A stretch of 56,797 bases of DNA from contig JAJPEN010000088.1 of assembly GCA_021166835.1 (NCBI GenBank), positions 1 to 56,797 on the forward strand, given 5' to 3'. Both the position numbers and the translations under genes were made by a program. Below, piece by piece: positions 35,578 to 44,700 of the stretch; within the stretch, counting starts at the first letter, position 1; the number at the start of each line of letters is the position of its first letter. Origin of the DNA: Burkholderiaceae bacterium (GTDB lineage Bacteria; Pseudomonadota; Gammaproteobacteria; Burkholderiales; Burkholderiaceae). The notes under the pieces are model-generated. The model was not told where the DNA came from. It did no database searches and was given only the letters and a program-made list of their open reading frames with translations.

Positions 35578-35584
<7 letters not shown>
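34115..35584 (+). CDS. OadA/pyruvate-carboxylase-like carboxyltransferase (module 2), substrate unknown
   Basis: This 489-residue transferase has Asp13 and Gln16 in LRDAHQ, Arg79 in LRGF, Lys175 in MIKDSGG, and His205/His207 in LHSHC, followed by PLANG and QVPGGM. Metal and catalytic positions therefore match pyruvate carboxylase/OadA. The segment after the substrate-binding Arg is [11 protein letters not shown], different from both the pyruvate type and module 1, so acceptor specificity probably differs. Its stop overlaps the convergent aldo/keto reductase stop. There is no biotinyl domain and no membrane partner, so a forward carboxylation role is more likely than sodium-pumping decarboxylation. 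Confidence 0.85.
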
Positions 35585-36567
<983 letters not shown>

Positions 36568-36939
36568 TTCCTTTTTCGCTCGCTCGATGTGTTCGGTACG
36601 ACTTTCCTGGAGCCGATGACCCGGGAGTCCTTCCGAAGTCTGCAAGATCTCCTCCCGCATCGCCTTCAGTGTAATCGTCGACCCGACGAACCGGAGACCG
36701 GGAAACACCAGTCCTGCACCCACCCGGCCTCGCCGTGAAAGCCGATTCGATCTAGTGGAAACCGGCCTGTCATCAGCATTGGTCGCCAACGTTCGCGAAG
36801 AGCACTTGCTCGCATGGTTTCGACCCGCCCATCGCAACGCGCGCAAGCCGCCGCGCTACACTGATCCGACGCTGGAGCGGGAAGCCCGGCGCCTGCTGCA
36901 CTTCGCCCGCGCGCATTCGGTACCAGCCCGAGCCTGAGC
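36568..36939. other. Non-coding spacer
   Basis: This 372-bp stretch lies between the divergent aldo/keto reductase and asparaginase-like genes. It presumably holds promoters for both. A short plus-strand frame (36755-36937) has no ribosome-binding site or recognisable similarity, and I do not call it a gene. I see no repeat, hairpin or RNA signature. Confidence 0.5.
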
Positions 36940-37428
36940 ATGAACCTTCGCATCCTCGCCACCGGCGGCACCTTCGACAAACGCTACGACCCGATCACCG
37001 GCAAGCTCGGCTTCGGCGAGTCGCACGTGCCAGCGATCCTTCGGCGCGCACGCCTGTCCGGCGATGTCGCAGTGCAGGTCGTCATGCTGATCGACAGCCT
37101 CGAGATGCTCGACACGCATCGGCAGCGGGTGCTCGACGCCTGCCGGGCCGCGCCCGAAGAGTCGATCGTCGTCGTGCACGGCACCGACACGATGGTCGAG
37201 ACCGCCGCCGTGATCGCCGGGGCAGCTCTCGACAAGACGATCGTGCTCACCGGCGCGATGGTGCCGTTCTCGGTCGACGATTCCGATGCGAGCTTCAACC
37301 TCGGGGCGGCCGTCGCCTACGCGCACACACTGGCGCGCGGCGTGTGGGTCGCGATGAACGGCGTCGCGCACCCTTGGTCGGACGTGCGCAAGAACCGCGC
37401 CGCGGGAATCTTCGAGTCGCTGGGCTGA
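36940..37428 (+). CDS. Asparaginase-domain protein, N-terminal domain only
   Basis: This 162-residue protein carries only the N-terminal catalytic domain of L-asparaginases: ILATGGTFDK with the nucleophile-type Thr, and VVHGTDTMVETA with the second Thr-Asp pair. The C-terminal domain that completes the active site by dimerisation in normal enzymes (about 330 residues) is absent. Similar one-domain proteins exist in Proteobacteria, so it may be a stable small family rather than a truncation. Activity on asparagine is uncertain. Confidence 0.82.
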   Translation: MNLRILATGGTFDKRYDPITGKLGFGESHVPAILRRARLSGDVAVQVVMLIDSLEMLDTHRQRVLDACRAAPEESIVVVHGTDTMVETAAVIAGAALDKTIVLTGAMVPFSVDDSDASFNLGAAVAYAHTLARGVWVAMNGVAHPWSDVRKNRAAGIFESLG

Positions 37429-37444
37429 CACCGCGGCGCCGCGG

Positions 37445-37509
37445 GCTGCAAAAGACAGCATTTCCGCACGCGTAACGGTTTACGCAACTCAAAGCGCTGC
37501 GCCCTGCAG
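37445..37509. repeat. Dispersed intergenic repeat, copy A
   Basis: About 65 bp beginning GCTGCAAAAG and ending CTGCAG lies just after the asparaginase-like gene. It shares the same succession of short blocks (GCTGCA, GCATTT, GCG, GTTT, CTCAAA, GCAG or CTGCAG) with 50537-50601 in the same orientation, allowing one small indel. Both copies lie 3' of a gene. Confidence 0.5.
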
Positions 37510-37572
37510 TGCGGAAGCAAAAAATCGCGTCGCCGCGGCGCCGTGCGCGTGCATGCCTGGCGAGCCACGCCC

Positions 37573-38619
37573 CTACGCCCGCATCAACCCCCTCGCCGCC
37601 TGCGCGATCTTCCCCGCATCCACCCGCGCCACCTGCTCCAGCGGCGCCGAATACCCCACTGGCGCGCGCGGCGCGCCGATCCGCGCGACCCGCCCGACGC
37701 CCCGCTCGGCGAGCGTCGCGACGATCTCCGCACCGAAGCCGGCGACCTGCACCGCCTCGTGCGCGACGAGCACTCGTCCGGTGCGATGCGCCGACGCCTC
37801 CACCGTCTCGCGATCCCACGGCCAGATCGTGCGCAGGTCGATCACTTCCGCCTCGATCCCGTCCGCAGCCAGCAGATGCGCCGCCGCCAGCGATTCGTGC
37901 ACCGTGCGGCTCCACGACACGATGCTCAGGTCGCGTCCCTCGCGCGCGATGCGCGCACGTCCGATAGGCACTGCTGCGTCGACGTCCACCTCGCCCTCGA
38001 GACCCCACAGTTCCTTGTGCTCGAGATAGGCGACCGGGTCGCCGCTGGCCAGGCTCGCGCGCAGCAGCGCATGGTTGTCCTGGGGCGTGGCCGGGCAGAC
38101 GACGACGAGGCCCGGCACGTGCGCGAACCACGCTTCGAGCGACTGCGAGTGCTGCGCCGCCGACGCGCTCCAGATGCCGATCGGCATGCGCACGACCATC
38201 GGCACGCGTCCCTGGCCACCGAACATGAAGCGGTTCTTCGCGGCCTGGTTGACGAGTTCGTCCATCGCGCACAGCGCGAAGTCGACGACGCGCATCTCGA
38301 CGACCGGCTTCAGCCCGGTGAGCGCCATGCCGACGGCAGCGCCGGCGATCGTCGCCTCGGAGATCGGCGTGTCGATGACGCGCCCGGCGCCGAAGCGCTC
38401 GAGCAGGCCGCGATACTGGCCGAAGATGCCGCCGCGGCCGAGGTCCTCTCCCAGGGCGACGACCCGCGCATCGCGTTCCATCTCTGCGGCAAGCGCGGCG
38501 GCAGCGGCGGCGGCGTACGTCATCTTCTGCGCGGCTGCGTTCCCCGTCGCGCCTTCCGTGCCGTTCCCTCTGGCGACCGCGCGCGCGTCGCCGGTGCCGC
38601 CGTCCTTCAACTGAACCAT
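37573..38619 (-). CDS. 2-oxoacid/acetoin dehydrogenase E1 component, beta subunit
   Basis: This 348-residue protein has E1-beta features: GEDLGRGGIFGQYRGLLERFG, TPISEATIAGAAVGMALTGLKPVVE and an HSQSLEAWFAHVPGLVVVCPAT region with the active-site His. It pairs with the alpha subunit encoded just upstream, overlapping by 13 bp. The two form the thiamine-diphosphate decarboxylase of pyruvate, acetoin or branched-chain oxoacid dehydrogenases. No lipoyl E2 or E3 gene is adjacent, so it must borrow these or act differently. An extra Gly/Ala-rich N-terminal stretch of about 30 residues is present. Confidence 0.9.
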   Translation of the reverse strand: MVQLKDGGTGDARAVARGNGTEGATGNAAAQKMTYAAAAAAALAAEMERDARVVALGEDLGRGGIFGQYRGLLERFGAGRVIDTPISEATIAGAAVGMALTGLKPVVEMRVVDFALCAMDELVNQAAKNRFMFGGQGRVPMVVRMPIGIWSASAAQHSQSLEAWFAHVPGLVVVCPATPQDNHALLRASLASGDPVAYLEHKELWGLEGEVDVDAAVPIGRARIAREGRDLSIVSWSRTVHESLAAAHLLAADGIEAEVIDLRTIWPWDRETVEASAHRTGRVLVAHEAVQVAGFGAEIVATLAERGVGRVARIGAPRAPVGYSAPLEQVARVDAGKIAQAARGLMRA

Positions 38620-39632
38620 CTGCCGTTCCCGATGTCCTGCACGTCCTCGAAAGCCGCGGCTTCGCTCGGCCACGGCGCATCGTTCGCCGATGCGAGCGCC
38701 CGCGCCACTTCGTCGCGCGCCTCCTGCATGCAGCGCTCGACGGCCGCCGCCGCGATCCCCCGCTCGGCGAGCCGCGCGCGCGCAACGAGCAGCGGATCGC
38801 CGCGCATCGCCTCCTCGAGCTCGGAGGCCTCGCGATACGCCGCCGGGTCTACCGAGACGTGGCCCTTGAAGCGATAGGTCTTCGCATGCAGCAGCCGCGG
38901 GCCCGCTCCGCCGCGCACGTCGGCGACCAGCTCGCGCGCCGCCCGCCAGACTTCGATCACATCCATTCCGTCGACTTCGACGGCGGGAACGCCGAAGGCA
39001 CGCGCGCGGGCCGCCGCCCCTTCTCCCGCCGACATTTCCGCCGTGCGCGTCGTCGCCGACCACTGGTTGTCCTCGCAGACGAACAGTACCGGCAGCGCGA
39101 ACGCGGCCGCCCAGTTCAGCCCCTCGGCGAACGGGCCGCGGTTCAGCGCGCCGTCGCCGAAGAACGTGACCGCGATCGCATCGCGGCCCTGCACGCGCAT
39201 CGACTGCGCCGCGCCGACGGCGATCGGAATGCCGGCGGCAACGACGCCGTTCGCGCCGAGCATGCCGACCGAGAAATCGGCGATGTGCATCGAGCCGCCC
39301 TTGCCGCGGCAGAAGCCGGTCGCGCGGCCGAACAGCTCGTGCATCATCGATTCGAGCTTCGCGCCCTTGGCGATCGTATGGCCGTGGCCGCGATGCGTGG
39401 AAGTGAGCCAGTCTCCGGCGCGCAGGTGCGCACAGACGCCGGCGGCCACCGCTTCCTGCCCGGTCGACAGATGCAGCGGGCCGCGCACGTTCGCGCGCGC
39501 GCCGGCGGTCTGGCCGAAGGCCGCCACGCCGCCGCGGCTGGCCTCCTCGGCAGCGTCCTCGAAGGCACGGATGCGGCACAGCGTGCGGTAGAGCCCGAGC
39601 AGCGCTGCGTCGAACAGGGAAGGATCGGTCAT
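38607..39632 (-). CDS. 2-oxoacid/acetoin dehydrogenase E1 component, alpha subunit
   Basis: This 341-residue E1-alpha has the thiamine-diphosphate motif beginning FFGDGALNRGPFAEGLNWAA and ending ENQW-like (CEDNQW). It also has the STHRGHGHTIAKG segment and GKGGSMHIADFSVGMLGANG. The closest recognisable types are acetoin and pyruvate dehydrogenase alpha subunits. ATG at 39632 begins a minus-strand pair with the beta gene; the promoter lies in the 149-bp spacer shared with the divergent toxin-antitoxin genes. Confidence 0.9.
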   Translation of the reverse strand: MTDPSLFDAALLGLYRTLCRIRAFEDAAEEASRGGVAAFGQTAGARANVRGPLHLSTGQEAVAAGVCAHLRAGDWLTSTHRGHGHTIAKGAKLESMMHELFGRATGFCRGKGGSMHIADFSVGMLGANGVVAAGIPIAVGAAQSMRVQGRDAIAVTFFGDGALNRGPFAEGLNWAAAFALPVLFVCEDNQWSATTRTAEMSAGEGAAARARAFGVPAVEVDGMDVIEVWRAARELVADVRGGAGPRLLHAKTYRFKGHVSVDPAAYREASELEEAMRGDPLLVARARLAERGIAAAAVERCMQEARDEVARALASANDAPWPSEAAAFEDVQDIGNGRWFS

Positions 39633-39757
39633 TGTCGGCGGAAACCCGAAAGCGATGCGCGCCGCGAATGCAGGCGATTCGAATACGGACGATTCGTGCC
39701 TCGGCATCGTACACGCGCCGCCGGCAGACCGGGCGTGTCACCCATATTCCCTGCATT

Positions 39758-39769
39758 CCATATAAATGG
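39758..39769 (+). promoter_or_regulatory. Possible -10/operator of the VapBC-type pair
   Basis: CCATATAAATGG is an inverted repeat (CCAT/ATGG) containing a TATAAA -10-like core, 12 bp before the antitoxin ATG. Toxin-antitoxin operons are usually autoregulated at such sites. The leader would be very short. Confidence 0.35.
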
Positions 39770-39781
39770 GACAATGGCAGC

Positions 39782-40012
39782 ATGAAGACGACGCTCGAGC
39801 TGCCCGACGACCTCGCCCGGCGCATCCGCATGCGCGCCGCCGCGCGCGATCAGAAACTGAAGGATGCAATCGCACAGTTGCTCGAGATCGGCCTCGCCCA
39901 TGCACCCGCCGCCGAGCCGCGCAACCGTCCGCCGAAGCCCGTGAAGCTCGCTCGACGCAAGGTCGTGGACATCGACCAGATCGAGGCCGCGATCGCGGCG
40001 GGACGCGACTGA
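39782..40012 (+). CDS. VapB-type antitoxin (ribbon-helix-helix-like)
   Basis: This 76-residue protein begins MKTTLELPDDLARRIRMRAAARDQKL, the beta-strand plus helix pattern of ribbon-helix-helix DNA-binding antitoxins. It has a basic middle (KPVKLARRK) and a C-terminal helix likely to wrap the toxin. It is 12 bp upstream of a PIN-domain gene. It should neutralise the toxin and repress the operon. Confidence 0.85.
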   Translation: MKTTLELPDDLARRIRMRAAARDQKLKDAIAQLLEIGLAHAPAAEPRNRPPKPVKLARRKVVDIDQIEAAIAAGRD

Positions 40013-40024
40013 GCGGACTGCGTC

Positions 40025-40429
40025 GTGGTCGTCGTCGACACGAACATCGTCGCCTACCTGCTGATCGACGGGGATCGCACCCGCGATGTGCAGGCCCTCT
40101 ACAGCCTCGACCCCGAATGGAAAAGCGAGGCCTTCCTGCTGATCGAGTTCTCCAACATCCTTGCGGCCTGGGAGCGCAGCGGAGACCTGACACCTCACCA
40201 GGCGGATACCCTGCTCGGCACCGCGGAATCGAGAATGCGGGGCCTGATCGCCTTGCCTCATGCCGTTGCGCTCGGGCACGCCCGGCGCTTCGGAGTCTCT
40301 GCGTACGACGCGCGTTTTCTCGCCGTCGCCGAGAAGCTGCATTCGCCGCTGGTCACCGAAGACGCGCGCCTGCGGGCGGCGGCGCCTTCGCTGACGCGCT
40401 CGCTTGCCGAGACGCTGATGCGGTTCTGA
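40025..40429 (+). CDS. VapC-type PIN-domain ribonuclease toxin
   Basis: This 134-residue PIN protein has acidic residues expected for Mg-dependent RNase activity: Asp5 in VVVDTNIVAYL, the Glu of LLIEFSNIL, and Asp in SAYDARFLAVAE followed by LVTEDARL. It starts at GTG 40025, 12 bp after the antitoxin stop. VapC toxins cleave tRNA or rRNA to slow growth. All acidic positions appear intact, so the toxin should be functional. Confidence 0.88.
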   Translation: MVVVDTNIVAYLLIDGDRTRDVQALYSLDPEWKSEAFLLIEFSNILAAWERSGDLTPHQADTLLGTAESRMRGLIALPHAVALGHARRFGVSAYDARFLAVAEKLHSPLVTEDARLRAAAPSLTRSLAETLMRF

Positions 40430-40437
40430 GTTACCGG

Positions 40438-41643
40438 CTATCGAAATTCCTGTCGATCGGCTGCCTGGCCCATCGCAGCCGCGCCGGTTTTCGGGTCGAT
40501 CCCCGCGCCGTTCCGGATGAGATCCCGCAGCACCCGCGCCTGTTCGTCGTACTGCTGCGCGCGCCGGTCGCTCGCGTCGGCGCCGGGCGCGTCGCCCGCG
40601 CGACGGTCGAGCTGCGCCACCTGGCGCAGCATCATCGCCTTCTCCCGCAGCGCGCGCGCCGCTTCCCACAACGCCTGCTCGACGCGCGTCGATTGCGCGC
40701 CGAGCAGCGACCGCATCGCGTACGCGTGCCCGGTATGGCAGCGGAAGCGCGTCGGACCCGGCGCGTCGATCTGCCACATCGTGCCGCCGCATTCGGGGCA
40801 CGAATACCGGGACGGTCGGCCCATCGAATCCAGCTCGCCGACGACATCGCCCTCGCCCAGCGCGATCGCGTGCTCGCGCGACAGGTGGACGGGAACCCGT
40901 TCCGCGACCGGCGCATCCTTCGCCGGCTCCTTCGGCACGGCAGCGGACCGCGTCGGCACGGTCGCCAGCTGATCCGCCGCGGTCGCCGGCCGCTGATCCG
41001 CTGCGGCCGCCGGCTGCTGCGACACAATGGCCGGTGCCCCTGCCCTCGTCGCCGGCTCCCCCGCCAGCTCGGCGAGCGTCTCCGCCAGCGACCCGAGCGG
41101 CACGACCCGATCGACGGCGACGCTGCGCAGCGCGTTCGACGGCATCGACGGCTCCTCGGCGCTCGCCGGATCCTGCACCACGGCAAGCCCCCCGCATTCC
41201 TTGATCGCCTGCAATCCGGCGACGCCGTCGTCGAGCCGCCCGGTGAGCAGCGTTCCGATCACGCGCGGCCCGCGCGTCAGCGCCGCCGAGCGGAACAGCG
41301 GATCGATTGCAGGACGCGTATGGTTCTCGCGCGGTCCACGCGACAGTCGTACGCGGTCGTACTCGAGCAGCATGTGGCGATCGGGGACGGCGACGTAGAT
41401 GTGACCCGGCCGCACCACCTCGCCGTCGCGCGGCTGGATCACTGGAAGCGGTCCGCTCGCGCGCAGGATCGCCGCGAGCGCGCTCGGGTGGTTTCCGATA
41501 TGCAGTACGATGAGAATAGCTGCCGGAAACGGTGACGGAAGCTCACGCACGATCGTTCGCAGCGCCTGTATTCCTCCTGCCGACGCCCCGATCACGACGG
41601 TGTCGCGGTTGTATGCGGAAGGATCGGGAGTGCGGTCGTACAT
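40438..41643 (-). CDS. CheB-type methylesterase with C-terminal zinc-ribbon-like segment
   Basis: This 401-residue protein has a CheB methylesterase domain (about 15-190) without the usual N-terminal receiver. Ser21 in IGASAGG, His48 in IVLHIG and the Asp in LLTGRLDDGVAG form the expected triad. A Pro/Ala-rich linker follows, then a C-terminal region with CPECGG and CHTGHAYA, a possible zinc knuckle, and a helical tail. It is divergent from the large CheB-CheR hybrid kinase, with 101 bp between them, so both probably act in one signalling system. The lack of a receiver suggests it is not controlled by phosphorylation itself. Confidence 0.88.
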   Translation of the reverse strand: MYDRTPDPSAYNRDTVVIGASAGGIQALRTIVRELPSPFPAAILIVLHIGNHPSALAAILRASGPLPVIQPRDGEVVRPGHIYVAVPDRHMLLEYDRVRLSRGPRENHTRPAIDPLFRSAALTRGPRVIGTLLTGRLDDGVAGLQAIKECGGLAVVQDPASAEEPSMPSNALRSVAVDRVVPLGSLAETLAELAGEPATRAGAPAIVSQQPAAAADQRPATAADQLATVPTRSAAVPKEPAKDAPVAERVPVHLSREHAIALGEGDVVGELDSMGRPSRYSCPECGGTMWQIDAPGPTRFRCHTGHAYAMRSLLGAQSTRVEQALWEAARALREKAMMLRQVAQLDRRAGDAPGADASDRRAQQYDEQARVLRDLIRNGAGIDPKTGAAAMGQAADRQEFR

Positions 41644-41744
41644 CGAAGGCGCTGCGGGTTCGTCTCGAACGGCGGTTCCGCCCTCGGCGGCGCAACCCTC
41701 CTACTGCGGCCAGCAAGCCGCCTGCCTGACCGGAGCTCCTTCCG

Positions 41745-44700
41745 ATGCGCAGCGACAGCGCTCCTTCCGTCTCCGGCGGCACCAGCATCCCTTCGTCGCT
41801 CGACTTTCTCGTGGTCGGACTGGGCGCTTCCGCCGGCGGCCTGCGCGCATTGCAGGCGTTCTTCGAGGCGATGCCCGCCGAACCGGGCGCCGCCTTCGTC
41901 GTCGTGGTCCACCTGTCGCCCACGCACCTGAGCTCGCTGCCGAGCCTGCTGCAGGCGAAGACCGCAATGCCGGTGACGGCGATCGAAAAGCCGATGCCGA
42001 TCGAGAAGAACCACGTCTACGTGATCGCGCCCAACCGGCTGCTCACGATGAACGACGACTTCCTGCAGCCGATCGAAATGCCGCCGCAGGAGCGCGGGCT
42101 CGCGATCGACCGCTTCTTCCGCTCCCTGGCCAACGTGCACCGCAACCACGCGGTGGCGGTGGTGCTCTCCGGCGCCTCCTCGGACGGTGCGCTGGGGCTG
42201 CGCGCGATCCGCGAGCAGGGCGGGCTGTGCCTCGTCCAGCAGCCCGACGATGCCGAGTTCGACGGCATGCCGCGCGCCGCGATCGCCAGCGGCTGCGCCG
42301 ACTGGGTGCTGCCGGTGACCGGAATGCCGGCGCGCATCGGCGAGCTGGTGCGCACCACGCGCGAGATCCGCCTGCCGCCGATCGACGACGAAGCCGAAGC
42401 CTCGGCGATCGTCGAGCCGCACGCCGCGCGGATCGCCGAGTCCACGCTGCGCGAGATCCTGCTGCTGCTGCGCGCGCGCACCGGGCACGACTTTCGCAAA
42501 TACAAGCGCGCGACGCTGCTGCGCCGCCTCGAGCGGCGCCTGCAGGTGCACGGCGTGCCGACGCTGCCCGCCTACCTGCAGCTGTTGCAGCGCGACACCG
42601 ACGAAGCGCACGCCCTGCTGAAAGACCTGCTGATCGGCGTGACGAACTTCTTTCGCAATCCGGAAGCCTTCGACGCATTGATGCACGAGGCGATCCCGAA
42701 GATCTTCGAGCAGGCGGGCGACGGATCGGTGCGCGCGTGGGTGGCCGGCTGCTCGTCGGGCGAGGAGGCGTACTCGATCGCGATCCTGCTGTGCGAGCAC
42801 GCGGCCACGCTGCCCTATCCGCCGCGCATCCAGGTCTTCGCCACCGACATCGACGAGGTCGCGATCGAGATCGCGCGCATCGGCCAGTACCCCGCGGCGA
42901 TCGAGGTCGATGTCACGCCGGTGCGCCTGCGCCGCTTCTTCGATCGCGACCCGGCCGGCCAGTACCGGATCCGCAAGGAAGTGCGCGAGAAGGTGATGTT
43001 CGCTCCGCACAACCTGCTGCGCGATCCTCCGTTCTCGAAGCTCGACCTGATCTGCTGCCGCAACCTGCTGATCTACCTCGATCGCTCGATCCACGCATCG
43101 GTGCTCGGAGGTTTTCACTTCGCGCTGCGCCCCGGCGGCTACCTGTTCCTCGGAAGCTCGGAGTCGGTCGACACTACAGCCGAGCTCTACGCGGTCGTCG
43201 ACAAGAAGCACCGCATCTTCCGTTCGACGGCGACGACCCGCGCGCCGCGCCCGCTGCCCCATCTCGATACGACGCCGGCTCCCGCGCGCCCCCTCGCCGC
43301 GCTCGATGCGGGCGCGCCGGCACGCCAGCACTCGCCCGGCGAACTGCACCGGCGCCTGGTCGCGCGCTACGCGCCTACCGTCCTCGTCGACGCCAACGGC
43401 AACATACTCGACGTCTCTCCCCAGGCCGCACGCTATCTGCAGGTACCCGGGGGAGAGCCCTCGTTGCATCTGGCGGATCTCGTACGGCCCGAGCTGCGCG
43501 CCGAACTGCGCGCCGCAATGTTCCAGGCGATCGCCGAAGGCCGCGTCGTGCATTCGCGCAGCGTGCGCGTCGAACGCGACGGCCGCGGGTACCTCGCCGG
43601 CGTGACGGCGCGCTGGGTCGGCGAGGAGGACAACGGCACGCGGCTGCTGCTCGTCGCCTTCGAGGAAGTGGAGGAGGCCGCCGGGGCGCCGGTCGCGGCA
43701 GCCGGCGGCGAGGATCCGGTCGTCGCCCACCTCGAGGAAGAGCTGCGCCGCCTGCGCGAGCAGCTGCAGACGACGATCGAGCAGTCCGACACCTCGACGG
43801 AGGAGCTGAAGGCGTCCAACGAGGAGCTGCAGGCGATCAACGAGGAACTGCGCGCCGCCACCGAGGAGCTGGAAACGAGCAAGGAGGAACTGCAGTCGAT
43901 CAACGAGGAGCTGCTCACGGTCAACGCCGAGCTGAAGCTGAAGATCGAGGAAAAGGGCAAGATCAACGACGACCTGCAGAACCTCGTCAGCGCTACCGAC
44001 ATCGCCACCGTCTTCGTCGATCGCGCGATGACGATCAAGCGCTTCACGCCGCCGGCCACGCGCCTGTTCAACCTCATTCCCGGCGACGTCGGCCGATCGC
44101 TGCTCGACATCCGCCATCGGCTGCACTACGACTCGCTCGCCGCCGACGCCGCAGAAGCCTTCCAGTCGCTGCGCGTGATCGAGCGCGAAGTGGGCTCGGA
44201 GGACGGGCGCTGGTATCTCGCGCGCGTGCTGCCGTACCGGACCGTCGAAGACCGCATCGACGGCGCCGTGCTCAGCTTCGTCGACATCACGACACGCCGC
44301 CGCGCCGAGGAGGACGTGCGAAGGCTCAGCGAGAGCGCGCGCGACTTCGCGATGATCACCGTCGACCTCGAAGGGCGAATCACCACCTGGAACGTCGGCG
44401 CCGAGCGCGTCTTCGGCTACGCCGCCGACGAGGTGCAGGGCAGGTCGCTCTCGCTGGTGTTCGCGCCGGCCGACGTGGAACAGGGTGTCTTCGACGACGA
44501 GATGCGCATCGCGCGCGAGGAGGGCCGCGCCTCCGACGAGCGATGGCTGCTGCGCAAGGACGGCACACCGATCTTCTGCAGCGGAATTCTCGCCCCGCTG
44601 TACGAAGGCCCCAGGCTGTGCGGCTACGGCAAGATCGCGCGCGACATCACGCTCGCGAAGAAGGCCGATGTCGCGCGGGAGACGCTGCTGCGCAGCGAGA

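Noticed and set aside
36755..36937. Small 60-residue plus-strand frame before the asparaginase-like gene
   Set aside because: No ribosome-binding site or family features; in GC-rich DNA such frames arise by chance.
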